Assembly (NCBI GenBank): GCA_009869945.1 | Contig: WIXG01000258.1 | Span: 51,149-115,148, forward strand | Direction of reading: 5' to 3' | From: Mesaphorura yosii | Lineage: Eukaryota > Arthropoda > Collembola > Poduromorpha > Tullbergiidae | DNA: 64,000 nucleotides | In this document: positions 1 to 11,700 of the stretch, piece by piece | How the letters are laid out: every line of letters starts with the position of its first letter | Position numbering within the stretch: the stretch's first letter is position 1 | Translations under genes and position numbers: made by a program | Notes under the pieces: model-generated | What the model was told of the DNA's origin: nothing | The model's input: the letters and a program-made list of their open reading frames with translations, nothing else | Databases searched by the model: none

Positions 1-492
1 TCAACAATTCTCTTGAACCCAAGTGCCAACTACTGCTAACAGCAAAATATCCATAGCAGGCGAAATATCTACGGCGGCGGCTCCCATCAGCATTTGCGTC
101 GTAAAGCATAGTCAACATAATACAATTCTTTAAAGTTCAAGCTCAAAAGTACTCTGCATCTCGTATTGCCTTTTCGCTCAACTTCACTCATGCATAGCAC
201 GGCCTTGCTTTGTCTCAAGAACAGCCACCAAAGGGTGCTCGAAATCCGATTTGATCGTGCCTGGACAGAACCAGCTTTAATTTTCGACTCTCAAACTGAC
301 TCAATCGTCTTCTCTCATTTGATGATGTAGGAACTGGAAAGAGCATGGACAGTGCCAGACCATTTAAGATTAAAACTTAAATGAATCTGGTCACAAAAAG
401 GGCAAAACAAAGGATGCACTGGCGGAAACTCGGGCCCGTGTGGAAAGGCGCCGCCCGACGCCTGCCCGAACCTTATTAGAGTGAGAGTGAGG

Positions 493-518
493 ATGAAAAT
501 GAAAATGAAAATGAAAAG
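493..518. repeat. (ATGAAA)n hexamer microsatellite
   Basis: Four perfect tandem copies of ATGAAA followed by a partial copy. Nothing suggests it is coding. Confidence 0.9.
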
Positions 519-3500
519 AAGGGTCCTCTTTCATTCCTTTGAATGTACCCAACAGCAGCAGGCTTAAAGCTGTGTGCATTAGAAATGCTACACATTCCCG
601 TGGCACATTGTTGGAGCATGCATTGTTGCTAACAAAGTTTGCTCTTTGCTGGTCTGCGTCTGGTCTTTCATTGTTGATGGCCATCCTTTGCTGGTCTCTT
701 TGTACACCATAATTTCGAAGGAAGGACGCAAGCAACACTGCGAGAGGTACGACACAGGCACATATATGGGAGAAGATTACCAAAATCATCATAAAATACA
801 GATAGAAAAAGAGACGAGTACTTTAGCGTTTAGCCAGCCGCATAGACGTGCTTTAAATGTAATTTTTCCTCGGCACAACAGTCAGCCAAATGCACTTCGA
901 TGGTACACATCACAATCGCAATCACAATGAAAACAAGCACAGTTTTGTGAGGTGACCAAGTGTTGCTTTGTGTTTGTTTCTGTTGTTTACGAGTGTCACG
1001 TCAAGAACTGCATCGCGTGCACATTTTCATACAGTGACACCGGGAGCGCAATTTTCAGCTGCGTGCAGTTCCATGAATCAGAACCAGAGAGGAAACTGTG
1101 CCAATTCATTCAACCATTCAAAGAGTTATTACTACAGTGAAAGGAACCAAATGAGACAAGCGGCTGTTTGAGTTTCACTTAAAAGTTACACCGGAACAAC
1201 ATTATTATCAGCAGCAAGACCTTTACTGCTACAGCAAGATGCACTTATAGCGTCAGAGGAGCGATTCTTCTTCATCATTCTGGATCCTCGTCCATTACCT
1301 GCTTTATACGCCACGTTAACCCGTCTAATAATAAAAAATCGTCTCAGAAACTGAGCCAAGTCTCGCTGAAGTCTTGGAAGATCGAAGCCTAGGCTAAAGA
1401 CTAAAAAGACCAAGACGTGAGTCATGAGAAAATAGCACGCATTCATCCGAGATCAACTCAACCGGAGAAAACAAGAGACACGAAGATTACTTGTGCCACG
1501 CATCGAATACCCGAGCAGTACAAATGATGGATATTTATTGTCAACCAAGAATAAGAATGCTGCTTATGCCTTAGCTTGCTGCGGTTGTGGCAATCAGCCC
1601 ATTGTGTAATTGTAATTCTGTGACAAATAGATGAACAATTCTGCATGTGCTTTGAATTGTAAAATTTATACTCTCGGAAAGGCGAGACGGAGCACGAAGC
1701 AAACTTGTAATCATTACAAATTTTGCGTCCACATACAAACTACGAACAGAACCCCTGGAACAGTGCGCCGGAGGAATTAATTGTGGTCTGTGGATACTGG
1801 AGCCTCACTCGGTAAGTTACGCTAACGTGTCGCAAACTTTGTAATTTCTCATTGTCAACTACATCGGTTCGTTTTTGTTTTCATTCGCGCAATTTTAACA
1901 TGAATATTGCATTATACCCATGATCATACGGCGTTCATCAAAAGGGGCGACGGTGTTTACGTGCGGCACAATGACGTAGTGCGATTTCGATACCACATTG
2001 TCACAAAAGAGATTCAAAAGTAGTTCCGTAGTTTTCCATTGTGTAATTGCAGTTGTAGTCTTGTAGTTGTGGCGCATTTACTTTACTAATTTTATGACTG
2101 GAAGGATTAATCTTCAGATAATTCATCAATGGGTCATCGCAGTCATGACGTTGCGTTATGCGTTGTAATTCGTGAGAACTGTGAATCACTTTATTCTCGT
2201 TGGATGTTCGAAGCGACGCGACGCTTAGAATAGTTGGATCTCAAGCTGTCTCAAGCGAGTGTTGTTGGTGTTGTTTGGGTGGTGGACGCCGACAACTTAA
2301 TTTTTCACGCTTACCAATTTACGCGACACTGTGAGCCTTGACAACATTGTCTGCGGTTTCGCCTGTCGCTGTCATTGTCTTGCGGCGTGAAGATTAAAGA
2401 CCGAGTAAACAAATTGTAATTTAACGCAAATTAACGCAGACGCGAAACGCGAAAGTGTGAAGCGTGAAACTTGTGAACAAGCTTAATTAAAGTGTGTTGT
2501 GATGTGGATTGGTTTTTATCATGGCAATCTTCAATGCTGGTGCTACACAAATCTGCATCCTTCAATGTTCCTTAATTTATGCGGGTGGACCAGAAGCTCG
2601 GTACTCTTCATCTTTAAAATATTCGACATGGTGTGAATAAATTGTTGCGTGGTTTTTGTGCTACGCTTAATTTCAAATTCAGATCCTCAACCGCACGTGC
2701 TGCACGTTGGCCAATGACCATTTATGTAAACTTGATCCTGTGTTTCATTTGTCACATATGAGAAATGACACTCGAAGTCAAGCAGAGTACAGATTGGAAT
2801 TTGAGACTGAGCGTGAAGTGTGAAGATATGAGTCGAAATTGTCGAAATAGGATTTACATCTCTACGGTACATGGTCCTGAAGTGATCTTCATTGTACAAA
2901 GGGTACAATATTTATTCATTCTTTTAACCCAAGCGACTGGTGTGACTAAAAAGCAAACACCTTTTCACTTTCAAGTCTCACCGTCCCGTCAAACCGGCGA
3001 TCGAGTTCTAAAGTCAAACTCAAATACAGATAACGAAAGGGTGGTTTAATGAAAATGAATGCAGGGTAAACCACGCACAGCAGACAGATGTTACGAATTT
3101 TATGAGTACAATTTGAGATGCTTTGCTGTGTGTAACGTTTTGATCTTGTGCACTTTGGTGGCTAGGTTTTTACTGAAGTTCTGACATTTCCTTAAATGGC
3201 TACATTTTCTTGAGTCCCCGATTCGACAAATCGCATTTTAAGGCAGGTACTTAAATTTTTATTGTTGTCATTGTTGTTTAGAAAGTCATCTTCATACTAC
3301 ACAGGCTTGGTTTGATGTTTACAGTGTGAGACAGTTACGCATGTTAAAATTTTGTGGTCTAGCCCAGACTTTGACGACTGGCTGACTGAGTGAGTTCTCG
3401 TCGTAGATCAGTCGTTCGATTGAGAACAAAAGAAATTCTTCGCATATTCTCTCTTAAAACGCTAATAAAAAGCCAGCATGCAATTATTGAAACAATAGTG

Positions 3501-4207
3501 CGCTATGCCTCAGCACAAAGACCGATGAAACGATGAATATGCAAAATTCTCAGTTCACGAATTAGGTGAAGCGAATGTGTCTATAATTATCAGTCAAATT
3601 TTGTTTTTGAAGGAATCTACTCGGAGTCAGGCGGTTTCATGAGAGTAAAATGTAAAACTAAATTATTACTCATGCAATTCATACACAATGCATCGATTGT
3701 GCTATTATGTTTTAATAGCGGGAATTGTCTGCCCACTTGCATTTGTGAGTGCAACTCACAACACATGCGATGCATCTATAAATTACACGGATGAATGACT
3801 CGCACGGCCTCAGACTTACATTTGATAGAAAAGAAATCTTTAGATTTTATTCTTGCTTCCAAATTTAAGTGCCTCAGGTCTGTGGATTTATGTACATAAT
3901 TTAATGGCCAGCGTCTAGTGTCTTGTCTGGGCAATGCACTGTACAAAATTGTATGGTTTGGTCAAGTATGTGGACTTTCATTTATCTTTATCTTGACTTG
4001 GCTTGGCATTTTGGTAAAGCTGCCCTGTCCTATACAATCTATTCACCAATGCAGTGCCGAGTGTGTGTATCAAGTGCTTATTCTGCGATAACTCTACTCC
4101 AAGTCCACTGCATTCGTGTATCAGCATCACGCATGCATGCATTTTCTCCACAAGCAACGAGAGACTTTCAAAAAAGAGGAATTTTGGTCTGACTTGATGA
4201 TCATTTA

Positions 4208-4654
4208 TCATGATTTATGGACATTTGCAAAATGGGTGAAAGTCGGAAAACTGTCATTCGAATCGTTTTCATCATCGCTTCTGAATTCGATGTGTCCAGG
4301 ATTGTCAATCGGTAAATCTTCTCGGGTATTACCCGGATTTCCTCGCAGATGTTTCGTACTTTCAATGGAAATGTGCATTGTTGCTGTTTGGTGTACTTTC
4401 GGTCCTACACCATCGCATGAATCATGCATGCAATGCTGTGTAATGCAAGGGAGGGATGCTGATGGGTTTGGTTTTTTATGTGTCAGGCTATGCTCGCCGT
4501 CGCCCCGTAAGCTGACTAAGCTCTGTTGATACATGCAGTTCATTCGGAACACGGACCACATTGTTGTGGACCGACTGACTATTGAATTTACATTTACAAT
4601 ACATTTGGTCTTTTGGTGCATGAACAACTGCTTTTGATTTTTGGTCTGGTCCAT
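4208..4654 (-). other. Unrecognised 148-codon ORF, possibly spurious
   Basis: The longest ORF in the left 7 kb. The C-terminal third is hydrophilic and acidic, with a run of Asp, Glu, Asn and Ser before the stop. No domain, signal peptide or membrane segment is recognised. A comparably long ORF overlaps it on the other strand, which argues that stop codons are simply rare here. No convincing splice acceptor or start context supports it. I do not assign a function and think it more likely non-coding than coding. Confidence 0.15.
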
Positions 4655-7510
4655 CGTAGAGCACAGCAGAGTCTTGCATTTGATACGGATGCATTACATT
4701 ATGCAGTCAGTCCCTTATAATTACCATTTACCACCATAACCTGGCTTTAGCTTTGGTTTCGGCTATCGGAATAAAACACAGCATAAAAATAATAGAATAT
4801 TAATGCAAATCAAATGCGTTGATGGTGCCGTTTAAGCAAGGGCTTCAGTGTGGCGGTGAAAATCCATTGTTGTTGAGTCCGTTTTCTGTCAGCCGAAGCC
4901 GAATTTTCGTTCGCAGCTTGGCTCTAATGTTGTAATTATGTGTACCGGAGATGACGAGTGGAGCGATGTACCGGCGACTTTGAATTTGACTCGTATCTGC
5001 GTCTTCCGCATTTAAAGCCGGCACCGCCGGATTCATCTATGCTTTGTGTCCGGCGAAAATGGGCTGCTGCCTCATTTATGAACGCAGCACGGAATTAATG
5101 AGGCGGATGCCCTTTTAAAATTTCAAACCATGGATTCAATTCCGGAATGGTGGTAAATTGCCACCGTCTTGAGTTCTAACGCAGTCGAACCGACAATCGT
5201 TAATAATTCCGGTTGCGAAATAATTTCCTACCTGCAATTACTCTTTGCTCCACTTGAAATCGAATTTGGGCATGCGAGCATGTAGAACATAATTGAGTGC
5301 ATTAATTTTGGTCTTTATTTCATGTCATCTTTCGGTTAACACACCCTGCACATATTTTTCCACTTCCTTATTTGGATTTCATAACAGTTGGGCACTGCTG
5401 CAGCTTCACCCTGTGCAAAACAAACACGTGGGGTGTTATAGCACCGTATGTCCAAAAGGTAATCTTCTCAAATCGTACAATGATCCCAATTTGCCACTTG
5501 CACATGCTGCGCATAGAAAAGATGCATAGACTGCGACTTCTTTCTTGCTGGTCAGATCCGACCTTCGGACTCGATTCACGAATTCCCACGGCAAGTGAAA
5601 TTCACACGTCTGGAATCAATTGCATCGAAGTGTACTCTGAACGTGAATTACACAGTTGAAGAAGTGAACTTCAGAGCACCACCCCGTAGAATTCTGTTCA
5701 CTTTTACTTTTAATATACTTGAAATTCAAATGTACTCCAGACAGAACAAGTGCCCACCTGCTGTGGGCGAGCATAGGAAATTGCCATTAAGTCCAAAAAT
5801 ATTTCGGAGAGGCTCCATTGCCCGTCTACTTGTGATGGTAAAATAATAGAAACCATTTAATCTATCTTTTGTGTAATCATGGAAGAATTAATGCTTTTAT
5901 AAAAAGAAATTAAGAGTTCTAGTACAAAGAGGTTATACGTCCGGATGTAGGGAGCATAAGTTATGCACGTAATTTGGCTTTCAACTCTTGTAGGTTGTCT
6001 GGAACGTTGTTCGTGTCCTATTTATCACGGGATTGCTGTAATTTATGGGGTTGCAGGAGTGCTAGTCGTAGTCTGCATTTCGATTGCATGCAGAGCGAGC
6101 AACAAAAACTGGAAAACCGTTTTTAACTTCAAGCTCATTGAAATCTCCTTAGCTTGGAGGTTCTTGATGTGATCAAGTACGAACAACAGGAAGCCTTGGC
6201 CTTGCCGAAGGGGTGAAGCGAATCTCAAGTGGTGAGCGCACACTTGAACTTGAAATTAAAGTGAAATTAAAGTAGTTTATGAACTGCAGTAGTCGGCTGG
6301 CTCCGATAAAAAATGTATTTCCGAGAACCCCGATGGAATGGGACATGGCGCTGGCCATGTGGTTCTGTCCGTTGAGAAATTCATATTCACAGCCAAATCC
6401 TCATTGCAAATGTGTTGCAAAAAGCTTTTGGTACACCTTGGCGAAACTGCAAATATTTTACTTAATCATTAGACCTTGATTTATGTCTGTTTATAAATTC
6501 GTTATCATCAAACTTTTGTATCAGTAAATATTACGTCAGCGAATTCGTCGTAGAATTGAATCCTAACTTTTGCTTGTTAAATTACGAGACGGCCACGACT
6601 GGCCAAGGTCAATTCTTAAATTTAATATTACCTTCTTTGAGAGCTCAGAAGCACTGACCAAGAGATTAAATAACTTCGAATTTCATTATTCCCACAGATT
6701 TCCCCTGGGATTAAGCTCGAGAAAGATCAAAGTATTCAATGTATGAGTTGAGAAATCAGAAACAATAGCAAGAAAACGTGGAAGTAAAGTAAATCTATTG
6801 TTTCTGCTTGAAGAATTTGCTAACTCCTGTCAGTGTTTCATCTTTATCTAAACCAGCGGACAGAGAATTTCTTAATCTTCTCATAACTCTAACTCCTCTC
6901 ACATGTGCGCTGTAAACTTCACAGAATGTTGATTGTTTACAGATTGTATTAATCCGAATGTAGCTCCTGGGTTTTTGACAGAAGTTGGAAAATGAAACGG
7001 CAACAGCCCTCTGGGGATTTTGGGCCTAAGTCGTTTCGTGAAGTAGCTGTATCAGTGGATACTACTCCTAATTTTCGACAATTTGAGGCAGGAAACTTGC
7101 GTCCGGAAATGCAACCCTTCGGAGGTACGGCTCGGCGAATGTCCAAAAAAGTGACATTTTCGACCAAAACTTGCCAACTTCAAACCGCTGTACCAGGAGC
7201 CTGCCGTAATGCAGACTAAGCCTGAGGTGTGCTTTCTGTAGGGGATAGATGTTTTGTGGAATGTATCGGTGAGCAAGATCAGATGTGGGCACTGTGGCTA
7301 GTCAAAGATGACCACCAGTGTAATCTCACGTGCGTTATCCGTGTGATCTATCCAACAAGAAATTCCTGTTGTGTTAGCGATTCTGCTGAATTCCTTTAAT
7401 AAATTATTACTACCTGTCTCCGTTTTGGTCCTCCGTGTCGATTAAAATGAACGACCACCAGAATCCAAGAAACGACTCAATTATGAGTAAAGTACTATTT
7501 CTGGGGTTTC

Positions 7511-7530
7511 AGGGGCCGTAGCCCCCAACT
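7511..7530. repeat. Short GC-rich inverted repeat
   Basis: GGGGCCGTAGCCCC forms a short hairpin in otherwise AT-rich DNA, about 130 bp beyond the C-terminal side of the transposon relic at 7,660-8,086. It could be a terminal structure of that element, but no partner end was found. Confidence 0.3.
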
Positions 7531-7659
7531 ATTTTCCTAGTCGGGTATTCGCTGTACAATAATATATATATAGATATATTCTACACAACTGGGTGGAATC
7601 TCGTGCAGTCAGCGGCACTCAGAAGACAATTGCCGACTTTTGAGGCTAGGAAAATAATT

Positions 7660-8086
7660 CTGGCCTGATGTCTTGCGAAGCCAAAATACCATAAGACTGC
7701 GGAGATGTGATAGTACATTCCAACAGTTCGTCCACCTACGGGGCACTTGCACTACCAACCTTTGTTTGAGTCTGGACCATTGTAACCTGCAAAAATCCAA
7801 GAAGTTCTGACAACGAAGTTCAGGTTAATATGGTCAAGATTGAAATGTTCAAATACCTGGCGTGAACGCCATCCAGATAACGTGTGCTACGTTGGATTTA
7901 TGTCTGGATGCAAGTTTTACTCGAAGATTGTTGTCCGGCTTCAAGGATCCAAATTTTAAACTTATCGTCTTTGTGTTCGAGGTGAAAGGCTACGAGGGCT
8001 GGCGCCATTTTTAATTGAAATAATCCCATTGCAAGTTGAGTTTCGTCCTCTGTGAGTCTTGGGAAGTCTTTGAACATGCCAGTCTC
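7660..8086 (-). pseudogene. Decayed transposon ORF with ruined SWIM-like zinc motif
   Basis: Read on the minus strand, two reading frames together match, from memory, a domain common in arthropod transposon-derived ORFs. From 8,086 downward an open stretch begins ETGMFKDFPRLTEDE and continues with GLFQLKMAP. The next part lies in another frame and reads LRVKLASRHKS, then FTPG and a stop. The final part reads GW-stop-CKCPVGGRTVG, then YYHISAVLWYFGFARHQ. The usual family pattern is a C-x-C ... C-x-H SWIM zinc site followed by a hydrophobic stretch and ARHQ. Here the C-x-C and the His remain, the third Cys position is Met/Tyr, an in-frame stop precedes the C-x-C, and at least one frameshift is present. 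It is therefore a dead copy. Sequence up to 8,757 may belong to the same element but is not recognised. The family match is from memory, not from a search. Confidence 0.6.
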
Positions 8087-8759
8087 GTAAATTCGCCCAT
8101 CTCGTGCACGTCTGCTTTGCCATCTGACCGAACCTCCGGCTTAACAGCGGGCTAAAGTGGAAATGATGTCAGGAAGTGTGTATTTAATGCCGTAAACTTC
8201 ACGAACATACATTAAGTTGCTGATCATTGTTCCACTCAGAATGACGTTGCCTAGCTCCTTTCTAGGGCAGCGTGCCTTCGGCTCTATGCTGGAGAGATAT
8301 GATGTCAGTCAACCTCAGCGACACTTCATTATTTAACTCTTTCTCCTTCTCTGCTTAGACATGTCTGCGTAAATCTCTAATTCCGCATTGCATTGCTTGA
8401 GGCCATTGCTTCATAAGTCAATCTTGGTTGCGTAGAAATCAGACATTGAGCTCTAGCCGAGAGGCTTAATGGAAGGCTTTTATGAGTCTAATTAAGGCGG
8501 TCAATTGATAGGTCATGCCTTGTAATAATCCCATGGCTTTTATGTTGGGACCACCTTCCTCCAGGCTGGTACAAGTTTCCAGCATTAGTGTCCACATGTA
8601 AGGTTCTGATTTTATGGCTAGTGAAAGTCGAACATAAAATGTCCATAAAACCCAATTTCGCTGGAACCGCCTCTTGGGCACTGGGGCAAGCAAGCGTGAA
8701 GCAGCAAACTTGGAGCAAAGAGCCGGCCGTGAAGCGTTCAGAGTAATAAAAATTCAATT

Positions 8760-11700
8760 TCGTGTGCAGTAAATGGAATTTCGCCTTGATTCTGACCTGA
8801 GATAGCGCCTAACAGATTTTTATTCCAACTTAGCATGAACTGTTAGGAACGGATGTTTACGACATGACACACAATTCGGAATAAGTTGACTTTTAATCTT
8901 ATGCATTATGCATATGAAAAGGAAAACATATTGGGATGATTGAATGAAAAGGTCTTGAAGACAAAAGCATATGTAGCTTAGAGATCGGGCACCGGACGTA
9001 ACTGTCGCTGTGTTCAACCGTGCAACGTTGTTATTATTTCGCTGCCCTAATAATCTTGGGACTAAATCTCTCTCTACAAGCTTGCCAGCACGCCATGGCC
9101 TACTCAATCTTAATAAGAAGCAGGAGTTTGTTACTGTTCAGGGAGTAGTGATCAAACGCTGTAGGAAGCTGAAATGTAAAGTGACTCGAACCAATACGCT
9201 TTGAGAAGGAAATCTGAATATTTTAGATGGCAAATGGTAATTACATTTCCAAACATTGCGCTGCGTTGCATAGCTATAGTTGCATTGCACGGCATGCCTA
9301 TTAAAAAGCATTCCTTTCGTCTACTGCCCGAATGCTTTCACATAACTCAAAATTAATTACCAAATCCTTAACTGTCTTGCATTATGTATATTGCTATTGC
9401 TGTGCAGTCTGCAGATCTCTGGATCTGTGCTAAGTCTGGAGATTGGAGTCCAACCCGTCCACGAAGGGCGAGAGGTTTAGAACAGAACAGGGACGGGAAC
9501 CCAGTTCATAATTTTTTGATTTACGTCAAGCCAAGCATGTAATGAGCAAGGTTTATACAGATTCACTTTTCATGGAATCGTATAGCCGTAGCACAAGAGC
9601 TTGCACATTAGAATCTATTCCTGGCCCGACAGAATTGCCATACAATTAACAGAGTTGGTTAAGTCGCCATCACCGCCTCGTTGAAGAAAGGACAAGTTCA
9701 TTAAAGTCTTTTACCACATGTGGTTCCTTTGATTTCAATAAAAAGAGCTGTCTGCTGTCTGATCAAGAACGAAACGGCAACAATGCAACTGATGAAAATT
9801 TAATTTTACGGCTATTATTGACGAGAAGGCTGAATAGATACAAAAACAAGCACTACAACCCTGCGCTGGAGCTGGCTTGACACAAAGTGTGATGTGACGT
9901 GATGATTAGAAAATGATTTCCCCCAAATGAAGCCCGAGTTGATGGCTTCATTTACACAGAGCAGACATCTTGTCAAAAACGTGCTCCGATTCCATCTTAT
10001 TCTCTGAGCCGCGCGTTCATTGAGCTCATTCATGCGTTGTGCACGCACACTGTTAAGCTAGTGGTAGAAATAATGGTTCCTTTGGACCCTTCAAGAACCG
10101 GAATGATAAATGAAGTGTGGTTGCCGGTTAGATTTGCGTTGACGGACAAGAAATGACTGACTGACTTGACTTTTGACATTCTGTTATTTTTACCTATTTT
10201 GAACCATTTTACTCTCATTTTCAACTCCAACACATGTTCTCTGAATGAATGTGCATCCATCTCTTCGTATTTATTGTTTCCTTTTCTTTCTAAGCGAGGG
10301 AATGGGATGGCATGCGGCCTGGAACAGGAACTCTTTTTCTGCATAAGTCGCTGCTCAGGATTCATTTTGCTTCAATATTCAGAGTAGCAGCCATGAGCCA
10401 TTCTCCACCTTCGCGCGGAATCTGAGTCATTACTCATTTCAGCAACACGATACGAACGCTTCTACATGAACTAGTCGGACGCATCTTTTATGTCAAATTC
10501 AATTACAGGAAGTTGTTAACTTAATGATGACCGAGCTGATGAAGCACTTTATTCTTTATCAGCGCAGATATGCTCGTGGCTTAACGCATAAATAAAAATT
10601 ATGTGGTTGAGAGAATTATGTGCCTTGTGCCTAATTGAAAAAGAACACTCTGTGTTGTGCAATTCCAGTGCAATGGAATCTGCCTTTCCGAAAGGTCACA
10701 CAAACACTGCTTTAAATTATGAATACGAACGGTGTCTGCAACTGTAATCTGGTCTCTGGTGTCCAAAACAGAAGCATTAAAACCTCATAAAAAGATCATT
10801 TCCTCATTCATTCCTTCAAAAGTTCAGAATTCAGAATACATGACTGAATGAATTTCCAGTAGCAATTAATCAAATCTTTCAAACCTCATTTGGCAGTCGA
10901 CATTGATGTTTTCAAAAGTTGGACGATAGATTCATTTGATTCACATTATAAACGATTAACAAGTCGAGGCTAATTCAATGTGTGATCGATTTTATGGTTG
11001 AACTTATGAGTTGATTCTTGTTTTCGGTGTCTGAGAAGGAAAATAAATGCACCAAGTATTGACAAGAGAAGGTGGAGAATCCACGGTGACCTTTGCGAAT
11101 TATGAAGCACACAATGGCACAACACCAGCGAACAGCGTTCATTCGTTGTGGACAAAAGCACGCATAAAAATAAAATCTTTACGATTGTGGACCTACATAA
11201 TGCATTGTGTTCACAGATTCTCAAATATTTATCTTGTCCTTTGAATTTGCAATGTCTCACAGCGTGACATCGCTAAAACAGAAGATTATTTGGACATTCA
11301 TCTTTGCAACTGCAACATCTTTAAGCCTTTATAATCTCTGGCCTGGGTTTAAATGAATTGCAAATGGGTTTAGAAATGCGTGAGTCCACGGCTCCACGGG
11401 TCGCTCACTCGGCCGATGGATTACTCGCAATCACGCACGACTCTTTGTGCCAATATTTATTTACATGCGGACAAAAGATGACATTGACTTGCATCAGTAC
11501 AAAAGGCATGAAGTCACGACGCGACATCATTGGCTGTACGTGAAATGCTAGGGCAGACTGATTCAATGACTCAATTGACAGTTAAGAGCTGGCTTTTGTA
11601 AATATTCGCATGTGCTTGTTTTAAGCAATGGACTGCAACAGCAGTGAAGTACTAAGAATTATTGCAACATTATTCATTTATTTTTCATTTCTACACATTT

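Larger units (their letters stand above)
1..7599. other. Stretch with no gene recognised
   Basis: No open reading frame here shows a recognisable domain, and most overlap another frame on the opposite strand. A strong splice-donor-like GTAAGT follows an exon-like stretch near 1,813, so untranslated upstream exons cannot be excluded. The region is AT-rich with scattered microsatellite tracts. A 148-codon minus-strand ORF (4,208-4,654) overlaps a 137-codon plus-strand ORF. Neither is recognised and both are probably chance. Confidence 0.5.

Noticed and set aside
4116-4654. Long ORFs on both strands near 4.1-4.6 kb
   Set aside because: They are mutually antisense and unrecognised. Only the minus one is listed, at low confidence.
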